Assembly: GCA_946887385.1 (NCBI GenBank)
Contig: CAMPKU010000001.1
Span: forward strand, 1 to 64,000
Source: an uncultured Gammaproteobacteria bacterium
Lineage (GTDB): Bacteria; Pseudomonadota; Gammaproteobacteria; Rariloculales; Rariloculaceae
Reading direction: 5' to 3'
DNA length: 64,000 nucleotides
Positions 8,881 through 16,875 of the stretch are shown here, in pieces. Position numbers and translations under genes: made by a program. Position 1 is the first letter of the stretch. Each line of letters begins with the position of its first letter. A model generated the notes under the pieces. It worked only from the letters and a program-made list of their open reading frames with translations, was not told where the DNA came from and ran no database searches.

Positions 8881-9897
8881 TTACGGCGCTCCGGCCGGCG
8901 CTGTCAGCGGCAACGTTAAATAGCCTTCCGCGCGGTACCAGCTCGCCGTGCGCGCGAGCCCCTCGCGAAGGCCGACGAGAGGCTTGTAGCCCAAGTCGCG
9001 TTTGGCCTTGCGGATGTCGAATGCGCGGTTCTGCCGGTACCAATCCACGCGGCGCGGGAAAATCGGTGGCGTAACGCCGAACGGTTTGCAGACGAACTTG
9101 CAGGCATGGCCTGCGGCGACGAGCGGCAGCAGGGGATAGTGCGGAATGCTCACGGTCACGTTGAGAGCGGCGGCCACAGCTTTTACGAGCTCTTCGATCT
9201 CCACGAAGTGCTCGTCGGCTATCAAGTACGCCTCGCCGTTGCCCACGTCGGGCGACATGGCGGCCACGAACGCATCGACGAGGTTGTCGATATAGAGCGG
9301 GTGATACAGCGTCTTGCCGTTGCCGAACATCGGAAAAATGCCGCGCGCAACTCGTTTGAAGATCATGAAAAACCGCTCGGGATCGCCAGGCCCGTAAATC
9401 GCGGCGGGCCTCAGGATCGTGGTACGCAGCCCGCGGCGATTCCATTCGCGCACGAACGGCTCGGCTTCGTACTTCGTTTGCTGATAGTAGTCGGCCGGCT
9501 GAATGGGCGCGTCTTCGCCAGCCGGCGGATCGTCGATGTTGCCGTGGACGCCGCAGGTGCTGCAGTACACCACCTTCAGCGCGGCCGCGCGTGCGGCCGC
9601 CGTGAGTACATTGCGCGTGCCTTCGACGTTGACCTCGTAGTAATGCCGTTCGGGCACGTTGAGCTCGCGAAAGGCCGCCGCCAAGTGATAAACGATGGCG
9701 ACGCCGTGCATCGCGCGCGCGACGACCTCGCGGTCGGTGACGGTGCCGAGGATTACCTCGGCGCCGCGGCGTTTCAGCTCGGCGCCCGCGAGCCCTTCCT
9801 TCTGGTCCAGCACGACGACGGAATGACCGTCGGAGAGCAGGCGGCGAACCAAAGCCGTGCCGGTGAAGCCCGTGCCGCCTGTGACCAATATTTTCAT
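8881..9897 (-). CDS. NAD-dependent epimerase/dehydratase (extended SDR)
   Basis: A 338-residue extended short-chain dehydrogenase. The N-terminal nucleotide site is TGGTGFTGTALVRRLL, the catalytic tyrosine region is YYQQTKYEAE (YxxxK), and RPAAIYGPGD is the usual substrate-side motif. GAGGAA lies just before the ATG at 9897, so a longer in-frame extension into the preceding gene's end is not used. Such enzymes act on nucleotide sugars or on lipid and steroid hydroxyls; the sequence does not show a UDP-sugar-specific signature, and the family resemblance to 3-beta-hydroxysteroid dehydrogenase-like proteins is as good. In context it likely remodels a precursor of the glycan. Confidence 0.85.
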   Translation of the reverse strand: MKILVTGGTGFTGTALVRRLLSDGHSVVVLDQKEGLAGAELKRRGAEVILGTVTDREVVARAMHGVAIVYHLAAAFRELNVPERHYYEVNVEGTRNVLTAAARAAALKVVYCSTCGVHGNIDDPPAGEDAPIQPADYYQQTKYEAEPFVREWNRRGLRTTILRPAAIYGPGDPERFFMIFKRVARGIFPMFGNGKTLYHPLYIDNLVDAFVAAMSPDVGNGEAYLIADEHFVEIEELVKAVAAALNVTVSIPHYPLLPLVAAGHACKFVCKPFGVTPPIFPRRVDWYRQNRAFDIRKAKRDLGYKPLVGLREGLARTASWYRAEGYLTLPLTAPAGAP

Positions 9898-9928
9898 GGT
9901 TGTTCCTCGTCGTTCGAACGTGAGTAAG

Positions 9929-11098
9929 TCATGCGCTGCCTGCAACGGCGAGACGCCGATACGCACTGGCAACCGACTCGCGAAACTGCGCCACCGAATA
10001 CCGCGTAGCGGCGAGCTGCCGCGCTGCTTGGCCCAGTCTTGCGCGCAAGGCCGGCGAGCGCGCCAATGCGTCGAGGCCGCCGGTGAGCGCGGGCACCGTA
10101 GGCTCGACGAGCAGCGCGCAGTCGTCGGACAACACCTGCGTATGCGAGCGAATGCGCGTGGCGAGCACCGCCTTGCCAGCCGCGAGGTACGAGTACAGCT
10201 TCATCGGCGTGTTGTGCCCGCTGCACCGCGGCGAAACGAGCACGTCGGCCTGCTCGAGATATGCACCCAGCTCGTTCAGCGGCCGCGCGCCGACGAACTC
10301 GGCTACGGCGCCGATCCCGAGGGCGGCGGCTCGCGCGCGATAAGCTGCGACAGCCGCGGCGCTGCCGCCGATCGCGACGAACTTCAAAGGCAAGCTTCTA
10401 TCGAGCGCCGCGACGGCTTCGAGCGCGAGATCCACGCCTTGGTAGTGCTCGAGGTTGCCCACGTACAAAGCTAGAACGCCGTGCTCGGGCAAGCCTTGCC
10501 GCAGGTCTTCCACGGCGCGTGCATGATGCCGTTCGCCGAGCAGCGATACGTCCTCCACCACGTCGATGGGTGTTGCGGTGGCGTAGCCGCGCGCTCGCAC
10601 CGCGAGATCCTCGCACACCGCCAGCACCAGATCCGAGCGCGCGATTGCCAGCCGCTCCAGCCGCCGCAGCACTCCGTCGAGGGAGCGCAGCGCACCGTAC
10701 TTGCCGAGCAGCTGCTCCGGCAAGGACGAGTCCATGTCGTAAACGAGGCGGCTGCGGCCGCCGATGCCGCGCACGAGCAAGCTCAAGAACACGGCTTCCT
10801 CCACGGCGTGCAGCACGTCGTAGCGGTTGCGCCGCGTTAGCGTCAGCAGTTTCGAAGCGAGCATGAGGTCGCACAACAGCTTGCGCAGCGAAAAGCCGAT
10901 CGGCACGTCGCGCACGAACGGTATTGCGGGCGCGCGAAACACGCGTACGCCGGGCAAGCCCGGATCCTCGCCCACGTGATACGTGAGAACGTCAACGCTG
11001 TGCCCGTGAGACAGTAGCGCTTCCACGAGCAGCCGCGTTGCGATCGGCGTACCGCGTTCTTGATAGAACGGTTGCGGCGCGATGACGAGGATTCGCAC
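9929..11098 (-). CDS. Glycosyltransferase, GT4-like
   Basis: A 389-residue GT-B glycosyltransferase. It begins MRILVIAPQPFYQERGTPIA, a start common in exopolysaccharide GT4 enzymes, and the C-terminal donor domain holds ALYVGNLEHYQGVDLALEAV and SGHNTPMKLYSYLAAGKAV, the substrate-phosphate-binding region. There is no signal peptide or membrane helix. It sits in the middle of the minus-strand operon between a methyltransferase and the epimerase, with short spacers, so it acts on the same intermediate. Specificity cannot be inferred. Confidence 0.9.
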   Translation of the reverse strand: MRILVIAPQPFYQERGTPIATRLLVEALLSHGHSVDVLTYHVGEDPGLPGVRVFRAPAIPFVRDVPIGFSLRKLLCDLMLASKLLTLTRRNRYDVLHAVEEAVFLSLLVRGIGGRSRLVYDMDSSLPEQLLGKYGALRSLDGVLRRLERLAIARSDLVLAVCEDLAVRARGYATATPIDVVEDVSLLGERHHARAVEDLRQGLPEHGVLALYVGNLEHYQGVDLALEAVAALDRSLPLKFVAIGGSAAAVAAYRARAAALGIGAVAEFVGARPLNELGAYLEQADVLVSPRCSGHNTPMKLYSYLAAGKAVLATRIRSHTQVLSDDCALLVEPTVPALTGGLDALARSPALRARLGQAARQLAATRYSVAQFRESVASAYRRLAVAGSA

Positions 11099-11103
11099 GG
11101 CGC

Positions 11104-11847
11104 TCAGCTCCCACTTTCGCGGTCGGACCGCAAAACCACCGGCGAGCCGAAAGCTTGCGTCAAGCGCAAGGATTTCGCGCAGCGTTCGACCGCACGCAGC
11201 ATGGCACGGCCGTTGGCGCGCCGGTGCGCCACCATCGGCAGCAGCAACTCTGCCTCGAGCTGCCGCGGCACGAAGGAGCAGGCGCGCAGCACGTGATGAA
11301 CTTCGTCGTCATGAAAATTGCGATAGTGGCGCGTGTCGCCTTCGAGACGCCTCTTGAGCGGAAAGAGCAACGGCGTCAGGCGATTGAAGCCCGACGCGCG
11401 CGGATAGTCCACGATGACCATGGAGCGCGCCACGCGGCACAGCTCCTCCAGTAGGCGCGGCCAGTTGCGCACGTGCGGCAGCAGCCGCACCGCCACCACC
11501 AGGTCGAACGTGCGCGGCGGAAACGGCAGCGCCAGCAGGTCGCCGGCTACCGTGCCGCAATCGGGGAAGTCGCGCTGCACGCGGGCGAGGCTGCGCGTGT
11601 CGCTGCCGAGCACGAGCACTTCGCGCGCAAGCGAGCGAAGGAGCGGCGTGAGTTGTGCGTGGCCGCCGCCCACGTCGAGCACCGTGCCTCCGTGCCAGCC
11701 GGCGAGCACGCGGCGGATTGCCGCTTCCTGCGCCGCGAGCAGATAGCGGCCGGCCGCGCCCGTAAAGCGCCGCGCGTAAGAATCCGAGGCGGTTTCGACG
11801 TCGGGCGTTTCACGGGCAGCGGTCGAGAGCATGGTGAGCGCCGTCAC
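11104..11847 (-). CDS. SAM-dependent methyltransferase, class I
   Basis: A 247-residue class I methyltransferase. Motif I is VLDVGGGHAQLTPLL, the acidic post-II region is LGSDTRSLARV, and LLALPFPPRTFDLVV plus SMVIVDYPRASG give motifs II-III. The GTG start at 11847 overlaps the upstream stop (GTGA); an ATG five codons later at 11832 is equally possible. The N-terminal half binds SAM; the C-terminal half contains LFPLKRRLEGDTRHYRN, typical of sugar or small-molecule O-methylases. Second gene of the operon, so probably O-methylation of a sugar residue (inference). Confidence 0.85.
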   Translation of the reverse strand: MTALTMLSTAARETPDVETASDSYARRFTGAAGRYLLAAQEAAIRRVLAGWHGGTVLDVGGGHAQLTPLLRSLAREVLVLGSDTRSLARVQRDFPDCGTVAGDLLALPFPPRTFDLVVAVRLLPHVRNWPRLLEELCRVARSMVIVDYPRASGFNRLTPLLFPLKRRLEGDTRHYRNFHDDEVHHVLRACSFVPRQLEAELLLPMVAHRRANGRAMLRAVERCAKSLRLTQAFGSPVVLRSDRESGS

Positions 11848-13862
11848 TCGAAGCGATAGACCTTGCGGTCGCGGTCTAGGCCCACGTAGACCACGCGCTG
11901 CTCGGCGTCGCGCAAGAAGGCGCGAATGTCGGGCGCTACAGGCGCCTTCGGATCGGCGAGCACGGCACTCGAGGCGAGCACCCATTTCGTGCGGTTCGGA
12001 ATTGCGAGCGCGGCCTTGAGCTCGGCCAGCGTCGCAACCAGCGGCGTATCCACGTAGAGGTCGCGCAGAGCGCCTTTGCTGTAATAGCTTTGGTCGTCGT
12101 AGCGGCCGCTGCGCAGCCAATAGTCCACGCGCCCCAAGTAGTTGTAGTACTCGCGCGAATCAGGCGTGACGATGAGATCGTGAGGCGATGCGTTGTGGGC
12201 CACGAATGCGGCCGTGGTCTTGAAGTCGCTGTAGGCCGTAACGCCGAAGGTGCGATACAGCGCTCCGTCGTTGGCGTATTCGCGTTCCATGGCCAGCCAG
12301 CCGCGCAGCGGATTCAAGTCGTAACCCGTTGCCAGCAGCACGAGCAGCGTTGTGCCGAGCGCGGCCGCCGTTCGGCTCAGAAACGGCCGCGGCAACGCGG
12401 GGCGCCACGCGGGCACCAGCTCGCGCCAATGCACGAACGCGAGCGCGATGAAGACGAAGAACAGCGCGTCGAATGCGGCGTTGTACCGAAATAGCTCGAA
12501 CGGCGACGAAAATAGCGAGTTGCCGACGACCGGCCCTGCGAGGGCGAGGAGCGCGAACCCCGCGGCCTTGTCGCGGCGGCCGGCCGCTCGGTGGAACGCG
12601 ACGAGCGCCCCTACGGAGGCAACCGCGGCCGCCAGGGGCAACTCGTTCGGAAACCCCCAGAAGACGTAGAAACGGGGGAAGTCGAGCAGCTCGCGCACGA
12701 CCGTGCGCAGCGTGAGCGGTTCGAGTGGGCCGAGCGCGACGCCGGCCGCCAGCGTGGCGATCACCCAGATCGCGAACGCTGCGGCGATCGACGCGAGAGC
12801 AAGCACAACCTCGGCGCTGCGCAACGCGGGCAGCCCCGTGCGTTTCGCAAACGCGAGCACGAGCGCCAAGAGCAGTGCGAGGTTGAAGAGCTGCGCGGCG
12901 GCGCACACGCCGATCAAAACGAGCAGGATGCGTTCATGAATCGGGCTGCCTAGGCGGCGAGTAACGAGCGCGGCGGCGCCAACCGCCAAAAGCACGAGCA
13001 GCGGCACGAAAACCGGGTCGCGCTCGAGCATGCCCGACAAGAGCGGCATGTTCGGAAGCTCGATCAACGAGCGGTTGACCGTGTCGACTTCGCCGGCGGG
13101 GAGGCCGCTCGCTTCGATGGCCGGGAGCGATCTCGATCGCAGCGAGAACTCGCGCCAACCGAGATAAAGCACCCCGAGCACCGCGCTGGCGGCGACGGGC
13201 CAGCGCCACTCGCGGGGCGAACGCCAGGCGGCCGGACCGCGGAGCACGAGCGGATAGAAAAAAGCGAGCCCCAGCGAGTAGGCGAGGTCATGCAGCGACA
13301 AGGCAATCACGGCGAGCACGACGCACAGCACGCCCCCGGGGGTGCTCGGTGCTTTGACGCGAAAGTGCCAAATCGCGTAGAGCGTGGCGACATAGAGCAC
13401 GCTGAACGCCGAATAGAAACGCGCATACCGCGACAGATCGATATCCCAGAACGACACGGCCAGCAGCGCTGCCGTAATGAGCCCTACGGCACGCCCGAAA
13501 AGCGCAGCGCCGAAAAGATAGGCCACGGGAATCAGCGCAACGCCGAACAGCGCCGCCGGCAGCCGTAGCGAGAGCTCGCTGAAGCCGAGAAGCCAGGCGC
13601 TCGCCGCCATGACGTGGCTGAAAATGCCGCCGCGCAAATAAATCATCCCGCTCGGCAGCTCCGGTACGCCCTTTTCGAGAATTGCGCGCACGGCGAGGCC
13701 GGATAAGTCCTCGTCCCATCTAAAGCCCAGCACGCCCAAATCATGCAACCGCAGATAACCGCCCACCGCGACGATCGCCGCGAGCGGCCACCAGTGCCGA
13801 ACGAACCGCCAGAAGCCTTCCGCCTCTACGAGTCGAGCTCCCCGACTCAACATCACATGCAC
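11844..13862 (-). CDS. GT39/ArnT-like membrane glycosyltransferase
   Basis: A 672-residue polytopic membrane protein of the dolichyl-phosphate-mannose transferase (GT39/PMT_2) type. The first periplasmic loop carries GFRWDEDLSGLAVRA, with the acidic pair expected to be catalytic, after an initial helix at about 28-45. About a dozen hydrophobic segments follow up to residue 520, then a soluble C-terminal domain of about 150 residues containing FVAHNASPHDLIVTPDSR. Such enzymes take a sugar from a polyprenyl-phosphate carrier on the periplasmic side. The divergent operon encodes a polyprenyl-phosphate sugar synthase-like GT2, a sensible partner. This is the first gene of the minus-strand operon ending at 5026. 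Confidence 0.85.
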   Translation of the reverse strand: MHVMLSRGARLVEAEGFWRFVRHWWPLAAIVAVGGYLRLHDLGVLGFRWDEDLSGLAVRAILEKGVPELPSGMIYLRGGIFSHVMAASAWLLGFSELSLRLPAALFGVALIPVAYLFGAALFGRAVGLITAALLAVSFWDIDLSRYARFYSAFSVLYVATLYAIWHFRVKAPSTPGGVLCVVLAVIALSLHDLAYSLGLAFFYPLVLRGPAAWRSPREWRWPVAASAVLGVLYLGWREFSLRSRSLPAIEASGLPAGEVDTVNRSLIELPNMPLLSGMLERDPVFVPLLVLLAVGAAALVTRRLGSPIHERILLVLIGVCAAAQLFNLALLLALVLAFAKRTGLPALRSAEVVLALASIAAAFAIWVIATLAAGVALGPLEPLTLRTVVRELLDFPRFYVFWGFPNELPLAAAVASVGALVAFHRAAGRRDKAAGFALLALAGPVVGNSLFSSPFELFRYNAAFDALFFVFIALAFVHWRELVPAWRPALPRPFLSRTAAALGTTLLVLLATGYDLNPLRGWLAMEREYANDGALYRTFGVTAYSDFKTTAAFVAHNASPHDLIVTPDSREYYNYLGRVDYWLRSGRYDDQSYYSKGALRDLYVDTPLVATLAELKAALAIPNRTKWVLASSAVLADPKAPVAPDIRAFLRDAEQRVVYVGLDRDRKVYRFE

Positions 13863-13915
13863 CCCAACGAGATGCCGCCCTCGCGCTCAAGCTTGGCCGG
13901 CGGTTGTCTCTCTCT

Positions 13916-13931
13916 TGGCATCGCCTTTGCA
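13916..13931 (+). promoter_or_regulatory. Sigma-54 (-24/-12) promoter
   Basis: TGGCATCGCCTTTGCA with exact GG-N10-GC spacing in the 233-base gap between divergent operons, about 165 bases before the GT2 start. It gives the longest leader of the set. Confidence 0.7.
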
Positions 13932-14095
13932 AGAACCAGGCCGACAGCGACAGCGGTTGCGTGGCGCCGACAGGTGTAGCCACGGGAGCGAGCGGGGTGC
14001 GGGCATTGGCGCAACTCAAGCGCGGTGCCAGGGAGGTTTTGAGTTTTGCATTGCGAAATTTGCAAAGCCGGGCAGGGCCGGTGCGCGAGCATGCG

Positions 14096-15061
14096 ATGAC
14101 CGACGTCTCGATCGTCGTTCCCCTCTACAACGAGCAAGACAACGTCGCTCGGTTGTGCGCCGTTACGCACGAAGCGCTCGTGCGTATGCGGCGAACGTAT
14201 GAGCTGGTTCTCGTCGACGACGGCAGTAGCGACGGCACGCGCGACGCCGCGGCCGCAATCGCGTGCGCCGACCCGCGCGTGCGTCTTGTCGTCTTGGCGC
14301 GCAATTCCGGCCAGACGGCCGCGATGGCCGCCGGCATGGCGCACGCCCGCGGGAAATATCTCGTCACGATGGACGGCGATTTGCAGAACGATCCGCGCGA
14401 TATTCCCCTGCTCGTGGATACGCTCGAGGACGACTACGATCTGGTTGCCGGCTGGCGTATGAAGCGCCAAGACAAGCTCGTTACGCGCAAGATCCCGTCA
14501 CGCATCGCCAACTGGCTGATCGGGAAAATCACCGGCATTTCGATTCGCGACAACGGCTGCTCATTGAAGGCGTACCGCGCGTCGGTCATGCGCCACGTGC
14601 CGCTGTATTCGGAGATGCATCGCTTCATTCCTGCCATGAGCTCGATCGCGGGCGCGCGCATCATCGAAGTGCCGGTTCGGCATCACGCGCGGCAGTTCGG
14701 TCAATCTAAGTACGGGTTGTCGCGCATTTACAAAGTGCTGCTCGACTTGCTGTCGATTCGGCTCGTGGTGGCTTATGCGAATCGGCCGCTCGTGTGGTTT
14801 TGCAAGATGGCACTGGCGCCGGCGGCGCTCGCTTTCGCCTTCATCGCGGCCGGCGTGGTGCTCGCCGTTCAAGGCACGTACTCGCTGCCGCTGCTCGGCT
14901 CAGGGCTCGTGCTCGCGCTCGCGGTGGGGTTTCTCATCGCGCTCGGCTCGCTCGCGGAGCTGGCCAAGCACTTCGCGCGGCGCGACGTGGTGCCGCTCGT
15001 AACGGCGTCCGCCAAGTATTCGAAGTCTTCCTCACCTATCGATCGAGGGATCCCCACATGA
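14096..15061 (+). CDS. GT2 polyprenyl-phosphate glycosyltransferase (DPM1/ArnC/GtrB-like)
   Basis: A 321-residue GT2 enzyme beginning MTDVSIVVPLYNEQDNV. The nucleotide and metal motifs are intact: VLVDDGSSDGT at about residues 37-47 and TMDGDLQNDP at about 89-98. NGCSLKAYR and RQFGQSKYGLSRIYKV match the acceptor-binding region of polyprenyl-phosphate sugar transferases. Two C-terminal membrane helices (about 240-265 and 272-298) anchor it. It would load a sugar onto undecaprenyl phosphate for a membrane transferase such as the GT39-like product encoded divergently. The ATG at 14096 is chosen by homology; its stop overlaps the next start as ATGA. Confidence 0.9.
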   Translation: MTDVSIVVPLYNEQDNVARLCAVTHEALVRMRRTYELVLVDDGSSDGTRDAAAAIACADPRVRLVVLARNSGQTAAMAAGMAHARGKYLVTMDGDLQNDPRDIPLLVDTLEDDYDLVAGWRMKRQDKLVTRKIPSRIANWLIGKITGISIRDNGCSLKAYRASVMRHVPLYSEMHRFIPAMSSIAGARIIEVPVRHHARQFGQSKYGLSRIYKVLLDLLSIRLVVAYANRPLVWFCKMALAPAALAFAFIAAGVVLAVQGTYSLPLLGSGLVLALAVGFLIALGSLAELAKHFARRDVVPLVTASAKYSKSSSPIDRGIPT

Positions 15062-16047
15062 TCGACATCGACGTAATTGTGCCCGTGGGTACCAGGACCG
15101 ACGAGATCGCGCAATTGCACCGCAAGCGCGCGGAAGCGCTGCGCGCCTCGGGTTACCGGGCGTCATTCACGTACGTCATCGACGGCGATTTTCCTCAGGC
15201 TCGGGAAGACTTGGAATTGCTTGCTCGCGGCGGCGAAGACGCCTGCGTAATTCAGCTCTCGCGCCACTTCGGCGAGACAGCGGCGGTGCTCGCCGGTTTC
15301 GCGAACACAAAGAGCGAGTGGCTGATGATTCTGCCCGCGTTCGAGCAGGTGGAAACCGCAGCGATCGGCCGCGTGCTCGACGCGCTCGGCGGCGCCGATC
15401 TCGTGACGGTGCGGCGCTATCCTCGCTGCGACTCGCGGCTGCGGCGGGCGCAGAGTCACGTGTTCGAGGCGTTCATCGGCCGTCTCGGCAGCTCGAAGTT
15501 TCGCGATCCCGGCTGCACGGTGCACGCGCTGCGGCGCAGCGTGCTCGAGGAGACGCAGCTCTACGGCGAGCAACACGGCTTCCTGCCGTTGCTCGCGGCG
15601 AACGTGGGCTTCAAGGTAATCGAGATCGACGTGGCGCAGGCACAGCCAGATGCCGTGCGCCGCGTGGCCCGTCCCGGCCACTACGTACATCGCCTCGTCG
15701 ACATTCTGTCGGTGTTTTTCCTCACGCGGTTCACTCGGCGGCCGCTGCGCTTTTTCGGACCGGCCGGCGCGGCGTGCACGCTCATCGGCGTCGTGGGCCT
15801 CATGATCGTCGTCGTGCAGCGCCTGTTTCTCGACGTGCCGCTCGCAGACCGCCCCGCGCTGATCTTGAGCTCGCTGCTCGTGGCCGTCGGGCTCCAAGTG
15901 CTCGCCATCGGGCTCATCGGCGAGCTCATCGTATTCATCAATGCCCGCTCGATGCGGCAGTACCGAGTGCGCGAGATCGTCGAGGCCGGCGGAGAAGCGC
16001 GGCGCTCGAAGCAGACGCGCCTCACGCCCGTCGGCGTGGGCGATTGA
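15058..16047 (+). CDS. GT2-fold protein lacking the DXD motif
   Basis: A 329-residue protein built like its upstream neighbour: GT2-like N-terminus (DIDVIVPVGTRTDEI, FTYVIDGDFPQ), conserved SRHFGETAAVLAGFANTKSE, RDPGCTVHALRRSV in the acceptor region and two C-terminal membrane helices (about 235-262 and 270-298). Where the neighbour reads TMDGDLQNDP, this protein reads ILPAFEQVETA, so the metal-binding DXD is absent. It is translationally coupled to the active GT2 (ATGA). Possibilities are an inactive regulatory partner of the first GT2 or an enzyme of altered chemistry. The loss of DXD is seen directly; the role is inference. Confidence 0.82.
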   Translation: MIDIDVIVPVGTRTDEIAQLHRKRAEALRASGYRASFTYVIDGDFPQAREDLELLARGGEDACVIQLSRHFGETAAVLAGFANTKSEWLMILPAFEQVETAAIGRVLDALGGADLVTVRRYPRCDSRLRRAQSHVFEAFIGRLGSSKFRDPGCTVHALRRSVLEETQLYGEQHGFLPLLAANVGFKVIEIDVAQAQPDAVRRVARPGHYVHRLVDILSVFFLTRFTRRPLRFFGPAGAACTLIGVVGLMIVVVQRLFLDVPLADRPALILSSLLVAVGLQVLAIGLIGELIVFINARSMRQYRVREIVEAGGEARRSKQTRLTPVGVGD

Positions 16048-16060
16048 GGCAAGCGGCGCC

Positions 16061-16873
16061 GTGGTCTTAGTCGATGGTCACGTTCACCTATACGACTGCT
16101 TCGACATCGGCCGGGCATTCGATGCCGCGGCCGCCAACTTCGCCGCAGCCGCGAAGTCGTTCGGCGGCAAGCCGCGGTACGACTCGATCCTGTGCCTCGT
16201 AGAGGGCGCGGCCGAACATTTCATGGCCGACCTGCGCGCGGGGCTGCAGGGAAGGGTGTGGCGCGGCCAGCACGGCTACTGGGAGCTCGAGGAGGGCGAC
16301 GAGCCGGAAACCGTCGTGGTGCGGCGCGGCGGCACGCGGCTCGCCGTGATCGTGGGCCGACAGCTCGTGACACGCGAGCGGCTCGAGGTCTTGGCGCTCG
16401 GCACGACGGCGCCCATTCGCGATGGCGAGCCCATCGAAGCAACGCTGGCCGCCGTGGAGGACGTCGGCGCCGCGGCCGTGCTGCCGTGGGGTGTGGGAAA
16501 GTGGTTCGGCGCCCGCGGTGCGATCGTCGATCGCATCTTGGCGGACCCGAAGTGGGGCAAGGTCTTCCTCGGCGACAACGGCAACCGGCTTCAGCTGGGC
16601 CTCGAGCCTTCCCGTTTTGCGGCGGCGCGTAAAGCGGGGCGCTGCGTGCTGCCGGGCTCGGATCCTTTGCCTCTGCCCGGCGAGGAAGCTCGCTTGGGAG
16701 CCTACGGCTTTGCCATCGATCTCGACCTCGATCCCCTGCGCCCGGCCGCGGCTCTGCTCGCCGTGCTTCGCAGCGGGGCGGCGTTCGTAGCGTTCGGACG
16801 CCGCGAAAGGCTCGGCCACTTCTTGACGAAGCAGCTCGAGCTCAAGTGCAAGAGCCGCGTGGAGCACGCATAG
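16061..16873 (+). CDS. Putative metal-dependent hydrolase (HxH at N-terminus), function unknown
   Basis: A 270-residue soluble protein starting VVLVDGHVHLYDCFD; the DGHVH motif is the metal-binding start of amidohydrolase and PHP-type barrels. Later features are LPWGVGKWFGARG, VFLGDNGNR and PGSDPLPLPGEE, compatible with the C-terminal strands of a TIM barrel whose last ligand is the Asp in GSDPL. The GTG at 16061 is the first usual start after the preceding stop; an ATT at 16043 is the only in-frame alternative upstream. It lies 13 bases after the GT2-like gene and 2 bases before the GlpD-like gene, so it belongs to this four-gene operon. The substrate is unknown. Confidence 0.7.
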   Translation: MVLVDGHVHLYDCFDIGRAFDAAAANFAAAAKSFGGKPRYDSILCLVEGAAEHFMADLRAGLQGRVWRGQHGYWELEEGDEPETVVVRRGGTRLAVIVGRQLVTRERLEVLALGTTAPIRDGEPIEATLAAVEDVGAAAVLPWGVGKWFGARGAIVDRILADPKWGKVFLGDNGNRLQLGLEPSRFAAARKAGRCVLPGSDPLPLPGEEARLGAYGFAIDLDLDPLRPAAALLAVLRSGAAFVAFGRRERLGHFLTKQLELKCKSRVEHA

Positions 16874-16875
16874 AC

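Noticed and set aside
14015..14030. Minus-strand TGGCACCGCGCTTGAG as a sigma-54 promoter for the GT39-like operon.
   Set aside because: The -12 box reads GA instead of the essential GC; it may be a decayed site but was not counted.
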